From Eutypella sp. D-1 (taxonomy: Eukaryota > Ascomycota > Sordariomycetes > Xylariales > Diatrypaceae), in NCBI GenBank assembly GCA_023313575.1, contig JAJTTP010000014.1, positions 992,001 through 1,056,000 on the forward strand: a DNA stretch of 64,000 nt, given 5' to 3'. Shown here piece after piece: positions 37,542 through 49,466 of the stretch. The translations under genes and the position numbers were made by a program. Below the pieces are notes generated by a model. It ran no database searches, had not been told where the DNA came from, and saw only the letters and a list, made by a program, of their open reading frames with translations. Positions within the stretch are counted from its first letter, which is position 1. Each line of letters begins with the position of its first letter.

Positions 37542-38744
37542 ATGAGTGGTCTGAATGTCCTGCGCCAGAGTGCTACGCAGCAGACTTTTACTAGTATCAA
37601 GTCCGAAGCCCGGGCAGCGAGCCCACTTTCGCCGCCACCGTCCCCTAAGAAATATCCGAGCATGTCTAGCACTGAGGCTCTTACCCAACAGGGTGACGCT
37701 GAGCGGCCACAGGATGAACCGTCATCAACAATTACTCCCTACGACCACGAGCCTACATTAGGTCCGCCGTCTATACGAACCACGCCTAAACGCACCACGA
37801 CGTCGCATTTCTTCGCGCTGCCACCAAAACCAAACACGAGCACGCCCAGCCCAAGCAAGGCGAAGGCAGCGGCGCCGCGCCCCGCGCGCGGGACCGTCTC
37901 CGCGCTGCCGTTCCCGCCGCTGGACGCGCCGCGGTTCGGGCTGATCCAGGAGGAGCTGGCGGGGGACCCGTTCCGACTGCTGATCGCGGTGACGTTTTTG
38001 ATCCGGACGCCGGGGCGGACGGCAATCCCGGCCTTCCGCACCCTCATGCGCCGATACCCGACTGCGGAGGCGCTCGCCGCCGCCGACGCCGAGACGGACA
38101 TCGTCCCCGCCATCCGCCACCTCGGCCTCGCCTCCGTCCGCGCCGCCGCTATCCTGCGCTACGCCCGCGCCTGGGTCCAGACGCCCCCCGCCCCCGGCGT
38201 CCGCTACCCCGTCCGGAATTACCCCCTCCGCCCGCCGGGCGACGCTGCTGCTGCTGCGGCGCTGGATGGTGGTGAGGATTATAGGGGCGGCGAAGAGGAT
38301 TTGGTGTTCGTGGCCACTGCCAGCGAGGCGAGTTCGCGGAACCCCTCCTCCTCCTCGGCTTGGGAGATCGGTCACATGACGCAGGGCCGCTATGCGCTGG
38401 ACAGCTGGCGCATCTTCTGTCGGGACGCGCTGCTCGGGCGCGCGGACGACTGGCGCGGGAGCGGGAGCGGGAATGGTCGTCGAGGGCATCGGTGGAGAAA
38501 AGAAAAAGAGAAAGAGGAAGAGGACGACGGCGATGGAGATGACCCGACGTTCCAGCCCGAGTGGATGCGCGTCCTCCCCGAGGACAAGGAACTCCGGGCC
38601 TACCTCCGCTGGCTCTGGATGCAGGAGGGCTGGGACTGGGACCCGCGCACGGGCGAGCGCGAGGTCCTACCCCCCGCGCTCTACAGGGCCGTCCAGGAGG
38701 GCAGGGTTCGCTGGGATGTCTGCGGGCGGTTGGAGATTCTTTGA
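37542..38744 (+). CDS. MBD4-like HhH-GPD DNA glycosylase (400 aa)
   Basis: Base-excision-repair glycosylase related to the catalytic domain of vertebrate MBD4, which removes T or U opposite G at deaminated (methyl)cytosine; nuclear. Residues 1-120 are Ser/Pro/Thr-rich. The domain starts at about 129 with APRFGLIQEELAGDPFRLLI and continues AVTFLIRTPGRTAIPAF, FRTLMRRYPTAEAL and HLGLASVRAAAIL. After a Gly/Ala insertion, AWEIGHMTQGRYALDSWRIF holds the helix-hairpin-helix turn and the catalytic Asp. The end is PEDKELRAYLRWLWMQEGWD. Human MBD4 reads HGIGKYGNDS at the hairpin; here it is MTQGRYALDS, so the first Gly of the turn is replaced while Asp is kept. An acidic/basic low-complexity insertion (EKEKEEEDDGDGDD) sits before the last helix. 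No methyl-binding domain is present. The start is uncertain because of the upstream ORF. Confidence 0.88.
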   Translation: MSGLNVLRQSATQQTFTSIKSEARAASPLSPPPSPKKYPSMSSTEALTQQGDAERPQDEPSSTITPYDHEPTLGPPSIRTTPKRTTTSHFFALPPKPNTSTPSPSKAKAAAPRPARGTVSALPFPPLDAPRFGLIQEELAGDPFRLLIAVTFLIRTPGRTAIPAFRTLMRRYPTAEALAAADAETDIVPAIRHLGLASVRAAAILRYARAWVQTPPAPGVRYPVRNYPLRPPGDAAAAAALDGGEDYRGGEEDLVFVATASEASSRNPSSSSAWEIGHMTQGRYALDSWRIFCRDALLGRADDWRGSGSGNGRRGHRWRKEKEKEEEDDGDGDDPTFQPEWMRVLPEDKELRAYLRWLWMQEGWDWDPRTGEREVLPPALYRAVQEGRVRWDVCGRLEIL

Positions 38745-39734
38745 GGGCTGTGGCGAGGGCGAGCGCGGTGGTGCTGGTGCCGAGATTTGAAGTAATGCGA
38801 ATGGATAACTCGGGGTATTTCCTACCTACCTGCCTGCCTACTGGCTTATCTGTATCGGCTCTCGCGGCATAGACATGTGTGTGTGTAGTCGTAACCCACT
38901 TAACAGCTTAGTTTTCTAATACGGAAAATTTGAAACGGGAAGGCGATGAAAAAGAACACTATTATTCCCCATCGACGGAAATGGTAAATAAGAAATCCGC
39001 AAATCATACGAAGAGACGTGCTACATAAAATCTATCTATCTATCTATCTATCTATACTCTTCTTCTCAAGTTGGGGATTTCTCAACTATTGATTTCCTGG
39101 ACTGGCATATGAAGAACGGGCCTATAGGCTTACGTGCATATATATGTACACATATATGTCTTCCTCCTCCCTCTTTTAGTTCCTCGCCCCCTTTTAGTTG
39201 GGGGAGAGGGGTCGGGGTTTATCAGTTTATAGCGCCTACGTAACTAGTAAGTTCCAGTATTGGATTCTCTCGATTTTCCTTCGTCGAACGGTTGGGACTA
39301 GTGGATTTTAAGTTCCAACCCTACGGATAACGTCCTGGTCTCTGGTCGCCGACTCGGGTTATTAAGGTTAACTAAAGTACGCAAACTCACTTGGGACGGA
39401 CACCCCCTTCTTCGCCGATAACAACACCAGCGTCGTTCCCCATTCTCAGCGCCCATCTCCTATCGGGGACATACCTTTGTCAGTAGTAAATTTTTCCTCG
39501 GATACGGCAGGCCTAGAGATATATGTTCCAAGATATTTAACTGAGCTGTGTCTCCTCCCAAGTTCTTGCTCTTTAAAAAATTCTCCCTATCTACACAGTA
39601 GAGACACTCATACTTCACAAGAACGAAGTTCTCTATCACACAAGAAGGGGTGTTTATACTACCTGAATTTTTTAAGCCCAAATTCAAGAACGAAAAGAAA
39701 CCGCTTCTCTCAGAAGCCTACTCGCGCGTTCAAG
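38745..39734. other. intergenic
   Basis: 3' UTR of the glycosylase and promoter of the small Cys-rich gene. A TCTA tetranucleotide run is at 39031-39055; inverted ACATATATG/CATATATGT near 39137-39157. No gene supported. Confidence 0.55.
39031..39055 (+). repeat. (TCTA)6 microsatellite
   Basis: Perfect tetranucleotide run of six units in the gene-free stretch between the glycosylase and the small Cys-rich gene. Confidence 0.9.
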
Positions 39735-40123
39735 ATGTGCATGAAGGTGACTTGTAACCAGTGCAGTAAGTGCCCTTTCGAATTCCCGCACCATACGCAC
39801 CACAACGAACCCCCTCCTTATCCCCCCCCCCTTTAACATCACTTACTTCCCTTTACTACGTCGCCCGCCCGTCCCGCCTTTCCGTACACTTCTTCAGTTC
39901 TCCCCTTTTCTCACACTCACACACAATCCCCACACCCACCCCCTCACACCTCACCTATGCATATAGAAAGCTAAACCACGGAAATAAAGGCAAGACCTCG
40001 TGGTTCGGCTGCGGCAGCCACATCCCGGGCGTCCTGGACGCCGTGCCCTCTGACCAGTGGTGCACCTGCGAGCCCAAGGTCGACGTTGGCGGCAAGAAGT
40101 ACCCGCCCAAGGCCGCTAGGTAG
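39735..40123 (+). CDS. small Cys-rich conserved protein (54 aa), two exons
   Basis: Too short for ordinary ORF finding. Exon 1 is 39735-39765 (MCMKVTCNQC plus one base, donor GTAAGT). Exon 2 is 39990-40123. The spliced protein reads CSKTSWFGCGSHIPGVLDAV across the join, then WCTCEPKVDVGGKKYPPKA. It has six Cys in CxC/CxxC-like pairs (MCMKVTC, NQC, FGCG, WCTC), which could bind a metal; similar small proteins of unknown function are, from memory, widespread in fungi. The acceptor is an AAAG without a pyrimidine tract; it is preferred because the nearer TAG at 39966 would run into a stop. The intron is 224 nt. No signal peptide, so not an effector-like secreted protein. Function unknown. Confidence 0.75.
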
Positions 40124-41587
40124 AGAGATGGGGACGGCAACGGCACACCCGTCGCTGTTATGGGGGTCAGGATGATGGTGGTTTCGTTCGGCTGGTTGGT
40201 TCGTGTGTGGTTTGTGTGATCTGGAGGCGGGAGTTGGGGTTGGGTGGTCTGATTGTGTTTTCGGGTATGAGGTGAGGTTTGGGGGTCATATGTTGTGTGC
40301 GTGTGTGTCTGTTGGGAAAGGAGCTTTAGGAGGTTACTGCCGTTAAGTCTACAATGATTGAATACTGATATATTGAAAGTGGTATGCTTACTCTGGCACG
40401 TGAAGGGCTGCGTATGTGCCGAGATCTTATCATAATATACTATTCGGTCGTGGTATGACTCTCTTGTCCCTCATCTGATTAGGCGTTATCACCCGGCCAA
40501 GCATTATGCCTATAGGTTAAGATGGACGTTTTTCCCTCGGAGGTTCTTATGGGAAACCCCATGGGTTGGCCAGAATTCATAGTAGGATCAGAGTAGAACC
40601 CTCGTTACCCGTATCTCTGGCAAGTAGAACAGGTCTTATATATAGGCCTGGGAGCGAGCGTGGTTTTCTCCTTCTAAAGGTGAGTGGTGGTTCTCACATC
40701 ATGGATGAGAAATAACTGTCATCAGTATAGGGGGTTTGGTTCCTTCGTGCGCCTGTCTATGCCCAGAGCTAGCAGGAGGAACTACACCATCTTTTATGAG
40801 TAACTTACACGATTAAAACCATGTTTACTCGCTTACGAATATCCAACTGTTTACTTTATCTGCAATTTTCGTCGTGTTCATATGTCAGGAATCCCATGAC
40901 CTATTCCTGTAGATTTAAGACGGTGGCAGTTGACTGTATGGAGGAATTGGAGGCAGCATCTGTACTAATTAGACCTCTCGGGAGCTAGCCCTGGAGAGCT
41001 ACTAGCACAAGCTACCGGCTACGTTATAGTGAGCTGATACACTGAGAGGGGTGTCTGATCTGCCTGTTCTGCGCACACCTAAGTACGGTAGGTACATGCC
41101 TATAGCCCTGGAGGTAAGTACCTGCCCCAACATCTACTTAGGTATATCGATGATGCCCAGCACATTCACAATTAACCTATCATTCTCACGTGCAACCATC
41201 ATAAACGTCCACGGGAAACACCACAGGACTTAAATATCACAGTCAAACTCCATATCGAACAGCTGGAAACGTGTCCCTCTTGTAAATCTTGTCAAATGGG
41301 AATTTATCTCATAGGTCCGCTGAGTTGAAAGCGGCTAATCGGTACCCCTCTCTTTCTTTCTCCTACGCATGCACACGACACACACGTGCACACGACATCC
41401 AAAGAATCGGGAATTGGGCTTCATTGGTGACGACAAATCTACGAATCCGACAAATCACAAGTCCCCACTAGCTTATCAGCTTTAGCCCGACTCGACGACT
41501 TCCGAGGTCTTAATCATACCTACCTAGCAGACCTAGGCATAGGCTGTTAGGCTGTTTAATAATAGACTTGGCCCTTAATCCGCCATT
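40124..41587. other. intergenic
   Basis: No supportable gene. 3' UTR of the small Cys-rich gene (GT-rich, 40190-40310) and promoter of the phosphatase methylesterase gene. Scattered TACCTA motifs near 41085-41150 and 41520. Confidence 0.55.
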
Positions 41588-43035
41588 ATGAGCGATCTCC
41601 AAAAGGCCTGGGCCAAGAATAAGCTCAGTAACTTACCCCCGATAAGTTTTGATGAGCGCGAGGAGGAGGAGACCGAGGCCGAGAATCAGGTCCCCGATTT
41701 GCCGGAGCATCCCGAAGACGACTCATCCTCCGCCTCCTCCGCCTCCTCTACGGGTACTGTCATCCCATCGCCCAGTCAGAATCTCTTCGCGAGGCCCCAG
41801 AAGTAGGTTACTTATTCCCCTTTCTGTTATTTCTTTGTCCCCACTTGCCCCCTTTTCTTCCTTTGATATTCCTTCATATTTCCTTTCCCCTTTCTACATC
41901 ATAATGACGGAATGTGTCACGCAGCGTCTCCCGGGGAAGGACGCTGCAGCCAATCCCATGGACTACCTACTTCGAGCGGGAGCTTTTCCTCAAGGATGAT
42001 AGCGATGAATCCACCAATGGCGCAACCATCCACGCTTACCTGACGTCCCCCGTCGGCAAGGGTCCCTTGTTCGTCATGCATCATGGCGCCGGGTCCTCGG
42101 GCCTCTCGTTCGCCGTCGTCGGCGCTGAGATCCGGAAGCGGCTGCCGACGGCGGGCATCCTATCCTTGGACGCGCGGGGCCATGGGTCAACCACCGTCCC
42201 CTCCTCCCCGGAGACCCTCGACCTCAGCCTCAAGACGCTGGCCGATGACCTGCTGTCCGCCATCCGGCTGACGCAGCGGGAGATGCGGTGGGCCGCCCTC
42301 CCGCCCATCGTCCTCGTGGGCCACTCGCTGGGCGGCGCCGTCGTGACCGAGCTCGCGAGCCGTGGCGCCCTGGGCAATGCGCTGCTCGCCTACGCCGTCC
42401 TCGACGTGGTCGAGGGCTCCGCTATCGACGCCCTCAAGAGCATGCACACCTACCTGTCCACCCGGCCCACCGGCTTCGCCACCGTCGAGTCCGCCGTCGA
42501 CTGGCACGTCCGGTCCCGTACCATCCGGAACCCCGTCAGCGCGCGCACCAGCGTTCCCGCGCTCTTGAGTCTCCACGCTGCTGGGGAGGGCGGGGAAGCG
42601 CAGGCGGCGGCAGCGGCGGCGGACCCCCGCCCCTGGAAGTGGAGGACTGACCTCGGCGCCACCCAGCCCTTCTGGGAGAACTGGTTCGTCGGGCTCAGCA
42701 AGAAGTTCCTCGAGGCTAGAGGCGGAAAGCTACTGCTCCTCGCGGGCACGGACAGGCTGGACACGGAGCTGACCATCGGTCAGATGCAAGGTATGCGCGT
42801 ACACCCCATCAGCCCCACCGTTCGTGGAAGTGAAATGCTCAAGCTGACTCCCCCTCGACTGCCACTAGGCAAATATGCGTTGCAGGTGTTCCCGGAAGCA
42901 GGCCACTTTATACACGAGGATCTGCCGGAGAAGACGGCGATATCGCTCGTCGACTTCTACCGACGGAACGACAGGAGTGCTCTGGTGCTGCCGCCCAAGG
43001 TATCCGATCTCCTGAAGCAAGGGAAGAAGGTCTAG
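41588..43035 (+). CDS. PPE1: protein phosphatase methylesterase 1 (415 aa), three exons
   Basis: Alpha/beta hydrolase that removes the C-terminal methyl ester from the PP2A catalytic subunit, opposing the leucine carboxyl methyltransferase. Exons are 41588-41802, 41925-42790 and 42869-43035; 416 codons. The first join (AA|C) gives RPQNVSRGRTLQPIPWTTYF, the family's entry sequence. The second (CAA G|GC) gives QMQGKYALQVFPEAGHFIHED. The nucleophile is Ser206 in VLVGHSLGGA; the oxyanion-type loop is MHHGAGSSGLSF; LSLDARGHGST follows; the catalytic His is in EAGHFIHED. Residues 25-60 are acidic and Ser-rich. The last intron (42791-42868, 78 nt) has no in-frame stop, so an unspliced reading also stays open, but it would insert 26 residues just before the catalytic His strand. 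Convergent with Dus2, 454 bp between stops. Confidence 0.95.
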
Positions 43036-43489
43036 GCTGCCCAGGACTGTCTTGTCTATCAACGGAGTGCTATGGGGTTATCTCGTGGAGAGCATCATTA
43101 TCATATCACACGGAACTGAATGCATTACACAACGGGCAGTATAGCACTATAGAAAGAGCAATACTAGTCTTCAAGAAGACGCCGTAAGAGCTGAACATGT
43201 AATGTCCGTTCGTGCACACGAAGAGAACTGGAAGTTCAAATGACGTGAAATACGGTTCACCGTTGTTGCCTAATTCTGATGACCCCCCGAGATGTCCCAT
43301 ACCTCTGCCGGCTTGTTGCCTCGCTCTTTCTAGTTCCCGCTCCTCCCCCCTTTTTCCCAACCTGCAAATGCGAAGTTTTATATACATATCGCTTCCTAAC
43401 GCCTCAAGATGCCCTTAATTTCATTTTAATCCTCCCATTTGGCCAACCCTTCGCGAACCTGTGGGACAGGATGGACTCCCTGGTAGAAT
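43036..43489. other. intergenic between convergent genes
   Basis: Shared 3' region of the methylesterase and Dus2 genes. Nothing further recognisable. Confidence 0.55.
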
Positions 43490-44960
43490 TCATGCAGAGA
43501 TTGCTGCCGGCCCTCCCACCACTGCCGCTGGCGCGGGCGCGGGCGCCTCCTCGATAGGACGGGTTTCGGTTGAAGACGGGGATGAGACGCCGCGACTGGA
43601 GAGATCCCTCCTGGACTGCGAGGTAGCCGAGGAGCGGGACTCGGCCATCTGGCCGCCGGCCGCGAGGGCGCTCTGGTTCGGCTGCCTCTTGCCGGGCTTC
43701 TTCTGCTTGACGGGGCCATCGGTCTCGAGCCCGAGGACGGCATCGACCTCGCGGGCGCGGTCCACGAACTGGTCGAGGCCGAGGGCAGCGCAGAGGCGCT
43801 CGTAGGACTTGCAGGGCATGACGGCGCGGTAGAACGGCGACTTGCCCGGCACCAGCTGCGAGATCATGTGCTTGGTGTTGGCGTAGCGGTTCTCGACCTC
43901 GAGGGCGCAGCGGACGTAGCGCTCGACGACGCGCTCCCAGGGCTCAAGCCCGCCTTCTCCGCCGGCGTCGGCGCCCGCGCTGCTCCGGAAACAGCTCGGG
44001 TTCTTCTCGGCGGCGGTGGCGATCATGGCGCCGTCGACGCCGTACTCGCGGATCAGGGCGGCGGCCTGGTCACGGTCGGTGACGTCGCCGTTCATGACGC
44101 AGGCGACGCCGGCGTCGCGGCAGAGATCGGCGATCATGCGCAGCTGGGCGCGGATGGCGCGCTCGCGGGGCCGCATGGGCGTGGTGCGGCAGTGGACGGT
44201 GAGGCCGGCGATGCCGGTGGCGACGAGGCGGCGGACGAGGGCCTCGGTGGCGGCGGGGGTCTCGAGTAGGCGGATCTTGACGCTGATGGCGATCTCGAAG
44301 TCGCGCGCGACCTCGCGCACGAGCGCCTCGAGGATCGCGCACAGCCGGTCCGGCGTCCGCAGTAGCGCCGCCCCCATCCCGTCGTGCGTGCTGAACGGCT
44401 TCGGACACCCCGCGTTCACGTCGATGCCCGCCACGTCGCCCGCGACCAGTCGCGCCGCTGCTACTGCTAGCAATGGGTCCGATGTCCCCACCTGGAAGAT
44501 GTGCCGCCCTGCCTCCTTCTCCGCGTGCACCCGGTAGATGATGCTGTCCTTCGCGTCCGCCGGCGGTTGCTTCGCTCCCTGCGATGGCTTCCGCGTCCAC
44601 TCTATCACACCGGTCGCCTCGTTATATCGTCTCGTGGTGCCGATCATCGACCGGTCGACTGTCTCGGGGCCTGAGGAAGAAAGGGGGCAGGGGGCGTCAA
44701 AGTTAGCGCAACGGGCCGGGAACGACGATGTTTGGTGGTCGCGTGGGTATGTTGATGATGACGCTGGGAGATTACGTATACGTACCCCATACCAGGTCGG
44801 CGCCATAGTGGAGGGCCAGCAGCCGCGACGGCAGCTCGCCGGACCGAACCATAGGCGCGAGCACGACCTTACCCCTGTAGTCGACGCCTCTGCGCGGGAT
44901 CGCCACCTTCTTGGTTTCCGTCGTCATGATGGCTCGGATCGTGCGCAAGAACCATGACAT
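43490..44960 (-). CDS. DUS2: tRNA-dihydrouridine synthase Dus2 type (451 aa), two exons
   Basis: FMN-dependent enzyme that reduces a uridine in the tRNA D-loop (position 20 in studied Dus2 enzymes). Exon 1 is 44960-44786, intron 115 nt (GTACGT donor, CAG acceptor), exon 2 is 44670-43490; the join gives ADLVWGPETVDRSMIGTTRR. FMN-site APMVRSGELPSRLLAL is near 35-50; the catalytic Cys147 is in DVNAGCPKPFSTHDGMGAAL; SVKIRLL, LTVHCRT and VMNGDVT complete the TIM barrel; the helical domain contains YANTKHMISQLV. The C-terminal 70 residues (KKPGKRQPNQ onward) are basic then Ser/Ala/Pro-rich; no double-stranded-RNA domain of the animal type is visible. Translation could also begin at the second Met (44927), giving 440 residues. 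The gene is very GC-rich and lacks further introns. Confidence 0.94.
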
Positions 44961-47900
44961 AACAACAACCTTCCTTGCGTGTTCCGGTATCGCGCGCAGG
45001 GTCTTCTCACGCGCGCATGTCGTTGTTGTCGTTGTCGTATTGGATTGGATTGGATTTGTTGTTGGTGGGTTAACCTTCGAACCTAGGGAATATACGTTGC
45101 GTGCATGCAGGTGATAAGCTTGACTTTGTTAAGGTTACGGGTAAGTTAATGGACTACTACTACCCGACCTACACCTCAGGTGTCAGACCTGTAAACCAAC
45201 TTTGGGAAATTTCCCGCCGTGCTGGTCCTATCTTATCTTATCGGATCTAATCTAATCGGCGACCAGTTCCCCGGTTGGCGCCGGTATGCGCCGGTATATC
45301 CATCTACTATAGTACTCAGTGGTGGTACTCAGTTGCATACTAACCCCATTACCCTATGTATCCTGAGTACCCATGACCTCGGGAATTATCAAGGATCCTC
45401 CCGGATATAAACCCCCTCCACGTTCTACGTACTATAGTACTAAGTACAAGTTTTCTTTTTTCCTCCCGTCGACGACTTCCCTAGATCTACGTCATCCTCT
45501 GCCCGAGGGAGCTGAAGGGACTAATAAATATCAGGAGCAGCTGAGGTTGTCGTCATCTCACCGCAAGAGATGGCGAGATAAGCGCTAGTCGAAACATAGC
45601 CAGCTTTTACGGACCGGCCTGGTCTGATGCAAAGGACGGAACCGGCACCATATTAGCGAGAATGGCCACATTGATAGTCAAACGTACGTATTCGTGAATA
45701 CGTAGGCCCTATACGTAGTAGTCTCGAGATCTGCTTGTATCGGGAGAAGCACAGCCCGAGGCCGATTTACGAACGCGTGTTATTAGGCTCAACGTTCGAG
45801 GTTATTTCGCTCATCACGTTAATAAGAAGGCAAGAAAAGAGAGTCTAGAGCTGGCAACACGGCAGCCTGAAAGCTCGCCATACCGCGCCACCATCGCGGG
45901 CGGTGGGAACATCTTCATCGGAATACCGGCCATACGCTGGAGGGGGAGGGGGATCGTGTGTACTTTGCACGCACTAATGTGGTACCCGTGGGACGAATGA
46001 AGTCTCCGGGGAGTGTGCTAGACTAGTACATATAGTAGTATATGAAAATGATCCCGAGGTGGTGTTGTCTTCCCATGGCTAAAAATAGCAAACCAACCCC
46101 CCCCCTGTCTAGGCAACTGGGTCCTGAATCGTACATAGACAGCAGTGCTTCATACATACATAGCCTTGATAGTGGCATCGCGGTGCGGGTGCAGTGCGAT
46201 GCGGTAAGGTGGGCAAGGGTGGGTTTTCGGTCAGACTTTCGACTCCGACCTAGCCTTCGTAGGATTCGACATAGTATCCTCTCCATGTCTCCATTACAAA
46301 TATACAAGTACCTTGGGTAACTACCTAAGTTGTCAAGTGTAGGTATGTGCGGACATGTAGCATGCGCTGAGTAGTACTCAACTATGCGTAGGGCTGAGAC
46401 GGCATGTAATAATATATTCAATGCCGACCAGCAGTTTTGTCAGATGAATGTGAGAAGGGGGACTAAGAAACTGCTTTTCGCAAAGTGATACTATTTCTAT
46501 GTCTAAAATACCTATATAAGGCAACCTGGTAGTAGGAAGTGGGAGGACAGCATCAACATGCGGGGGTCCGAGTTATCAGAGGACAAAAGTACTACCTAGT
46601 AGTGAGTAGGTAAGTAGTACGGAGTATGTAGAAGAAAAAGAGAAAACAAAACGCCGCCGCCGACTCTCCTGCGCTAACGGCTGGGTTGTGGTGGTCTTCG
46701 GGCGCTACTTATGGACGGGTTGGAATACTACATCCTATAGACACATTAAGACGGTGCGGACTAGTCGAGCTGGCCGTCATTGGGATCGACATGTTCATTT
46801 GATATTTTGCGAGAAACCCGTGGTGCTGATTATTACAAGACAAGCTGGACAAGATTGTGAGCAGGCAAGGCGGCAGGCAGACAGGCAAGGCAGGCAAAGA
46901 AGAATAAAAGGAGGTCTGCGCGATAAAGCATTGGCACGGCACGTTCGCCATGTCCGGGTATGAGATACGTCGGGGTCCGTATCTGTCTCTGCCTCTTGTC
47001 TTTCTTTCTCTATGATTTCTGGAATACGTGATTTCCACGTGTGACAGCCAATCCAAGCCACACGTGCGCGAGTTGAGGGCAATGGTCGTGACTATGAAAC
47101 AAAAGCTTGGCCATGGGAATATAACCTGGAGATTTGACACATGCATTTTTTTAATAATAAGCCCCAATTACGCCCGTGGACAAATTTCTGTAGGTGTCTG
47201 GTTTAGATATCCGAGTATGTAATTACTAGAAGTAGTAATGGCGGACACTCGGGGTCTCAGCTACCCGTGTGTACTCAAATATATTACCCATAATTCAATC
47301 CATGGGATGCCGTTACATACCCGTACATGGATACTGCGTACCTCGTACACCCGTTGCCCACGTTGCCCCCGTTGCCCCATTTGTTCACCCGTATTACATC
47401 TATATAATTTTTGTAGGCAGCACTCCTATTTCTTGGCTACATGCATTGTATACCTTGTATTAGGTACCTTGTGCCTGTTCTTCAAGAATCCCCCCCCTGC
47501 AGAATTGTTGAATCTAAAAATCTAAAATGCTACCTATCTTTCTTTTGGGTTACATTTTGACGGCCAATGCGTCATTAGGGACATCCTTAACAAATGTTCT
47601 TTTTCAACTCGTACCATTCTTTCCCGTATACCCAGATACTACGGCAATTTTTTATGAGGGGTTTTGAGCAATACGGATATGGAGTTCCACGAGCTTAAAG
47701 AAGACCCTGGAGCTCTAGACTCGACATGCGAGAAATATGTAGAGAAGAAGAGGAGGAAAAAAAAAAAAAGAGAGAAAAGGGGGGCCAGGCGCGGCTTCGG
47801 GGCTTCTAAGACATGCATCATGGACCGTATTCGACTCCAACCCTTCTCTGCCGCGTGAAAGAGGGCTTATTAGGTAGGTAGGTAGGTATGTAGGTATGCA

Positions 47901-48265
47901 TCCATCTCTTTGCCGCGGCCGGGCGGGCGGTCGCATAATGAAATCTGCTCAGGCAAAAGCAAAAAGTTAAATACAATAAAATGTACTTCGCACAGAAGCC
48001 ATAATAGCTTAGGGTGAATCGGATATCGAAATGCGAATGAAAATGGGACAGGGAATAATGCAACGCAAGGACGAGGCGCACTGCGGGATCAGGGCGCAGC
48101 CCAGGGTCTCCTACTTGCGCATATTCTCTTACCCACTCATTGCCACTCCCCTGTTCCAATGAGATCCTTTCCAAGACCCTCGCCATCCTGGCCATTCACT
48201 GGGCACGCTGGGCACGCCAGACTTGCCAGAGACTTGCAATGGAAGTTGCCAAACAAACTAGGTCC

Positions 48266-48278
48266 GGGGGGGGGGGGG
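48266..48278 (+). repeat. homopolymer G13
   Basis: Uninterrupted run of 13 G within the gene-free interval. Long G runs are prone to length error in assembly and sequencing. Confidence 0.85.
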
Positions 48279-49466
48279 TGTCCTGATTTGAAGCACGTCA
48301 CTGTTTTCCCCCATCACCCCCCCGAAATGTCCAACCTTCGAGAAGTTCTATGTATGTGTAGCTACGCGCCCTACGGGGCCTGCTTTCGTACAATGCTACA
48401 AGAGAAGATAGGAAAAGATTTTCCTGCTGTTGGTAGTGTGATCGGTTGGTCGGTTGGCTAGTTTCATCAATACGACAACAACAACGACGACGACTGTAAT
48501 AATTGGCTGGTAAATTCAGTATAAGAAATACCTTTTTTTTTTGCTCCCGTCCGCATTTGCCCCATATTCCCAAATCCTAAACTACTTATGTATACTATGA
48601 TGATGTCCAGCACCAGCACCATAACCATAACTACCCACCCACGTATATTTCCCACTCCGCTTCAGCCGCTTCCCGTTTCTCTCGAAATGTTCCTCAACTT
48701 ATTGACTGTGGCCACTTGGTAGTCTCTACATACCTACACTACAATACATACAATACTTACTTACGGCTAAGGAAAGCAAAGCCACGCCGCTTGAGACCCA
48801 AAGTTTAGCTCCTTTTTATTCAACGCGGTCCCCACTTTGCATTTTAACTTAGCAATCTTCGCTAAAGCATACCGAACGAAGTTCCGAAAGGGCTCCATCG
48901 TCAGGGGTATCCCTTGGTTGCGGGTTGGCCTCCTGGGACCCTCAAAAAAGTGAGTGAGAGAGTGAGAGAGAAGAGAGACGCCAGGACACACACAACCCAC
49001 ACATACAAAGGAAGTTACATACATACGCCCCCCAGCCAGTAACTACATACAACCGTCCGTCCGTATGTTGTATGTACGAAAGTACGTATCTACATAACGA
49101 CACTACGCACTCACCTAAGACCAGCCAGCCCAGCCAGCCTCTGAGCCTCCTGAGGAAAGGGCGGCGGGGGCCTTGCTTGTCGCTACGGCTACGGACGACG
49201 GTGAACTGTGCGGTACCTAATAATAAGTCACGGTCTACTACTACTTTGGTGGATGGCTTGGTTAGACTAGTTATTGGTATAGGCCCTGCAGCTATCCACA
49301 GTATCGATTTTGGGCAAACATGACTTTCAGTAAGTCAGCATCCTAGTTTACTTTTTGACTTTATACCCATCCTAGGGGTTTCATATCTTTCAACCTCAAC
49401 TCTACCCTTATCTTTTCCGATACCTATACGGAAACCTACCAAAAAAGGAGAAAGAGAGAAAGGAAC

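Noticed and set aside
44961..49466. Gene-free 4.5-kb block as a decayed transposon
   Set aside because: I saw no terminal repeats, target-site duplication, transposase or reverse-transcriptase fragment, and base composition is not strongly AT-shifted as expected after RIP.
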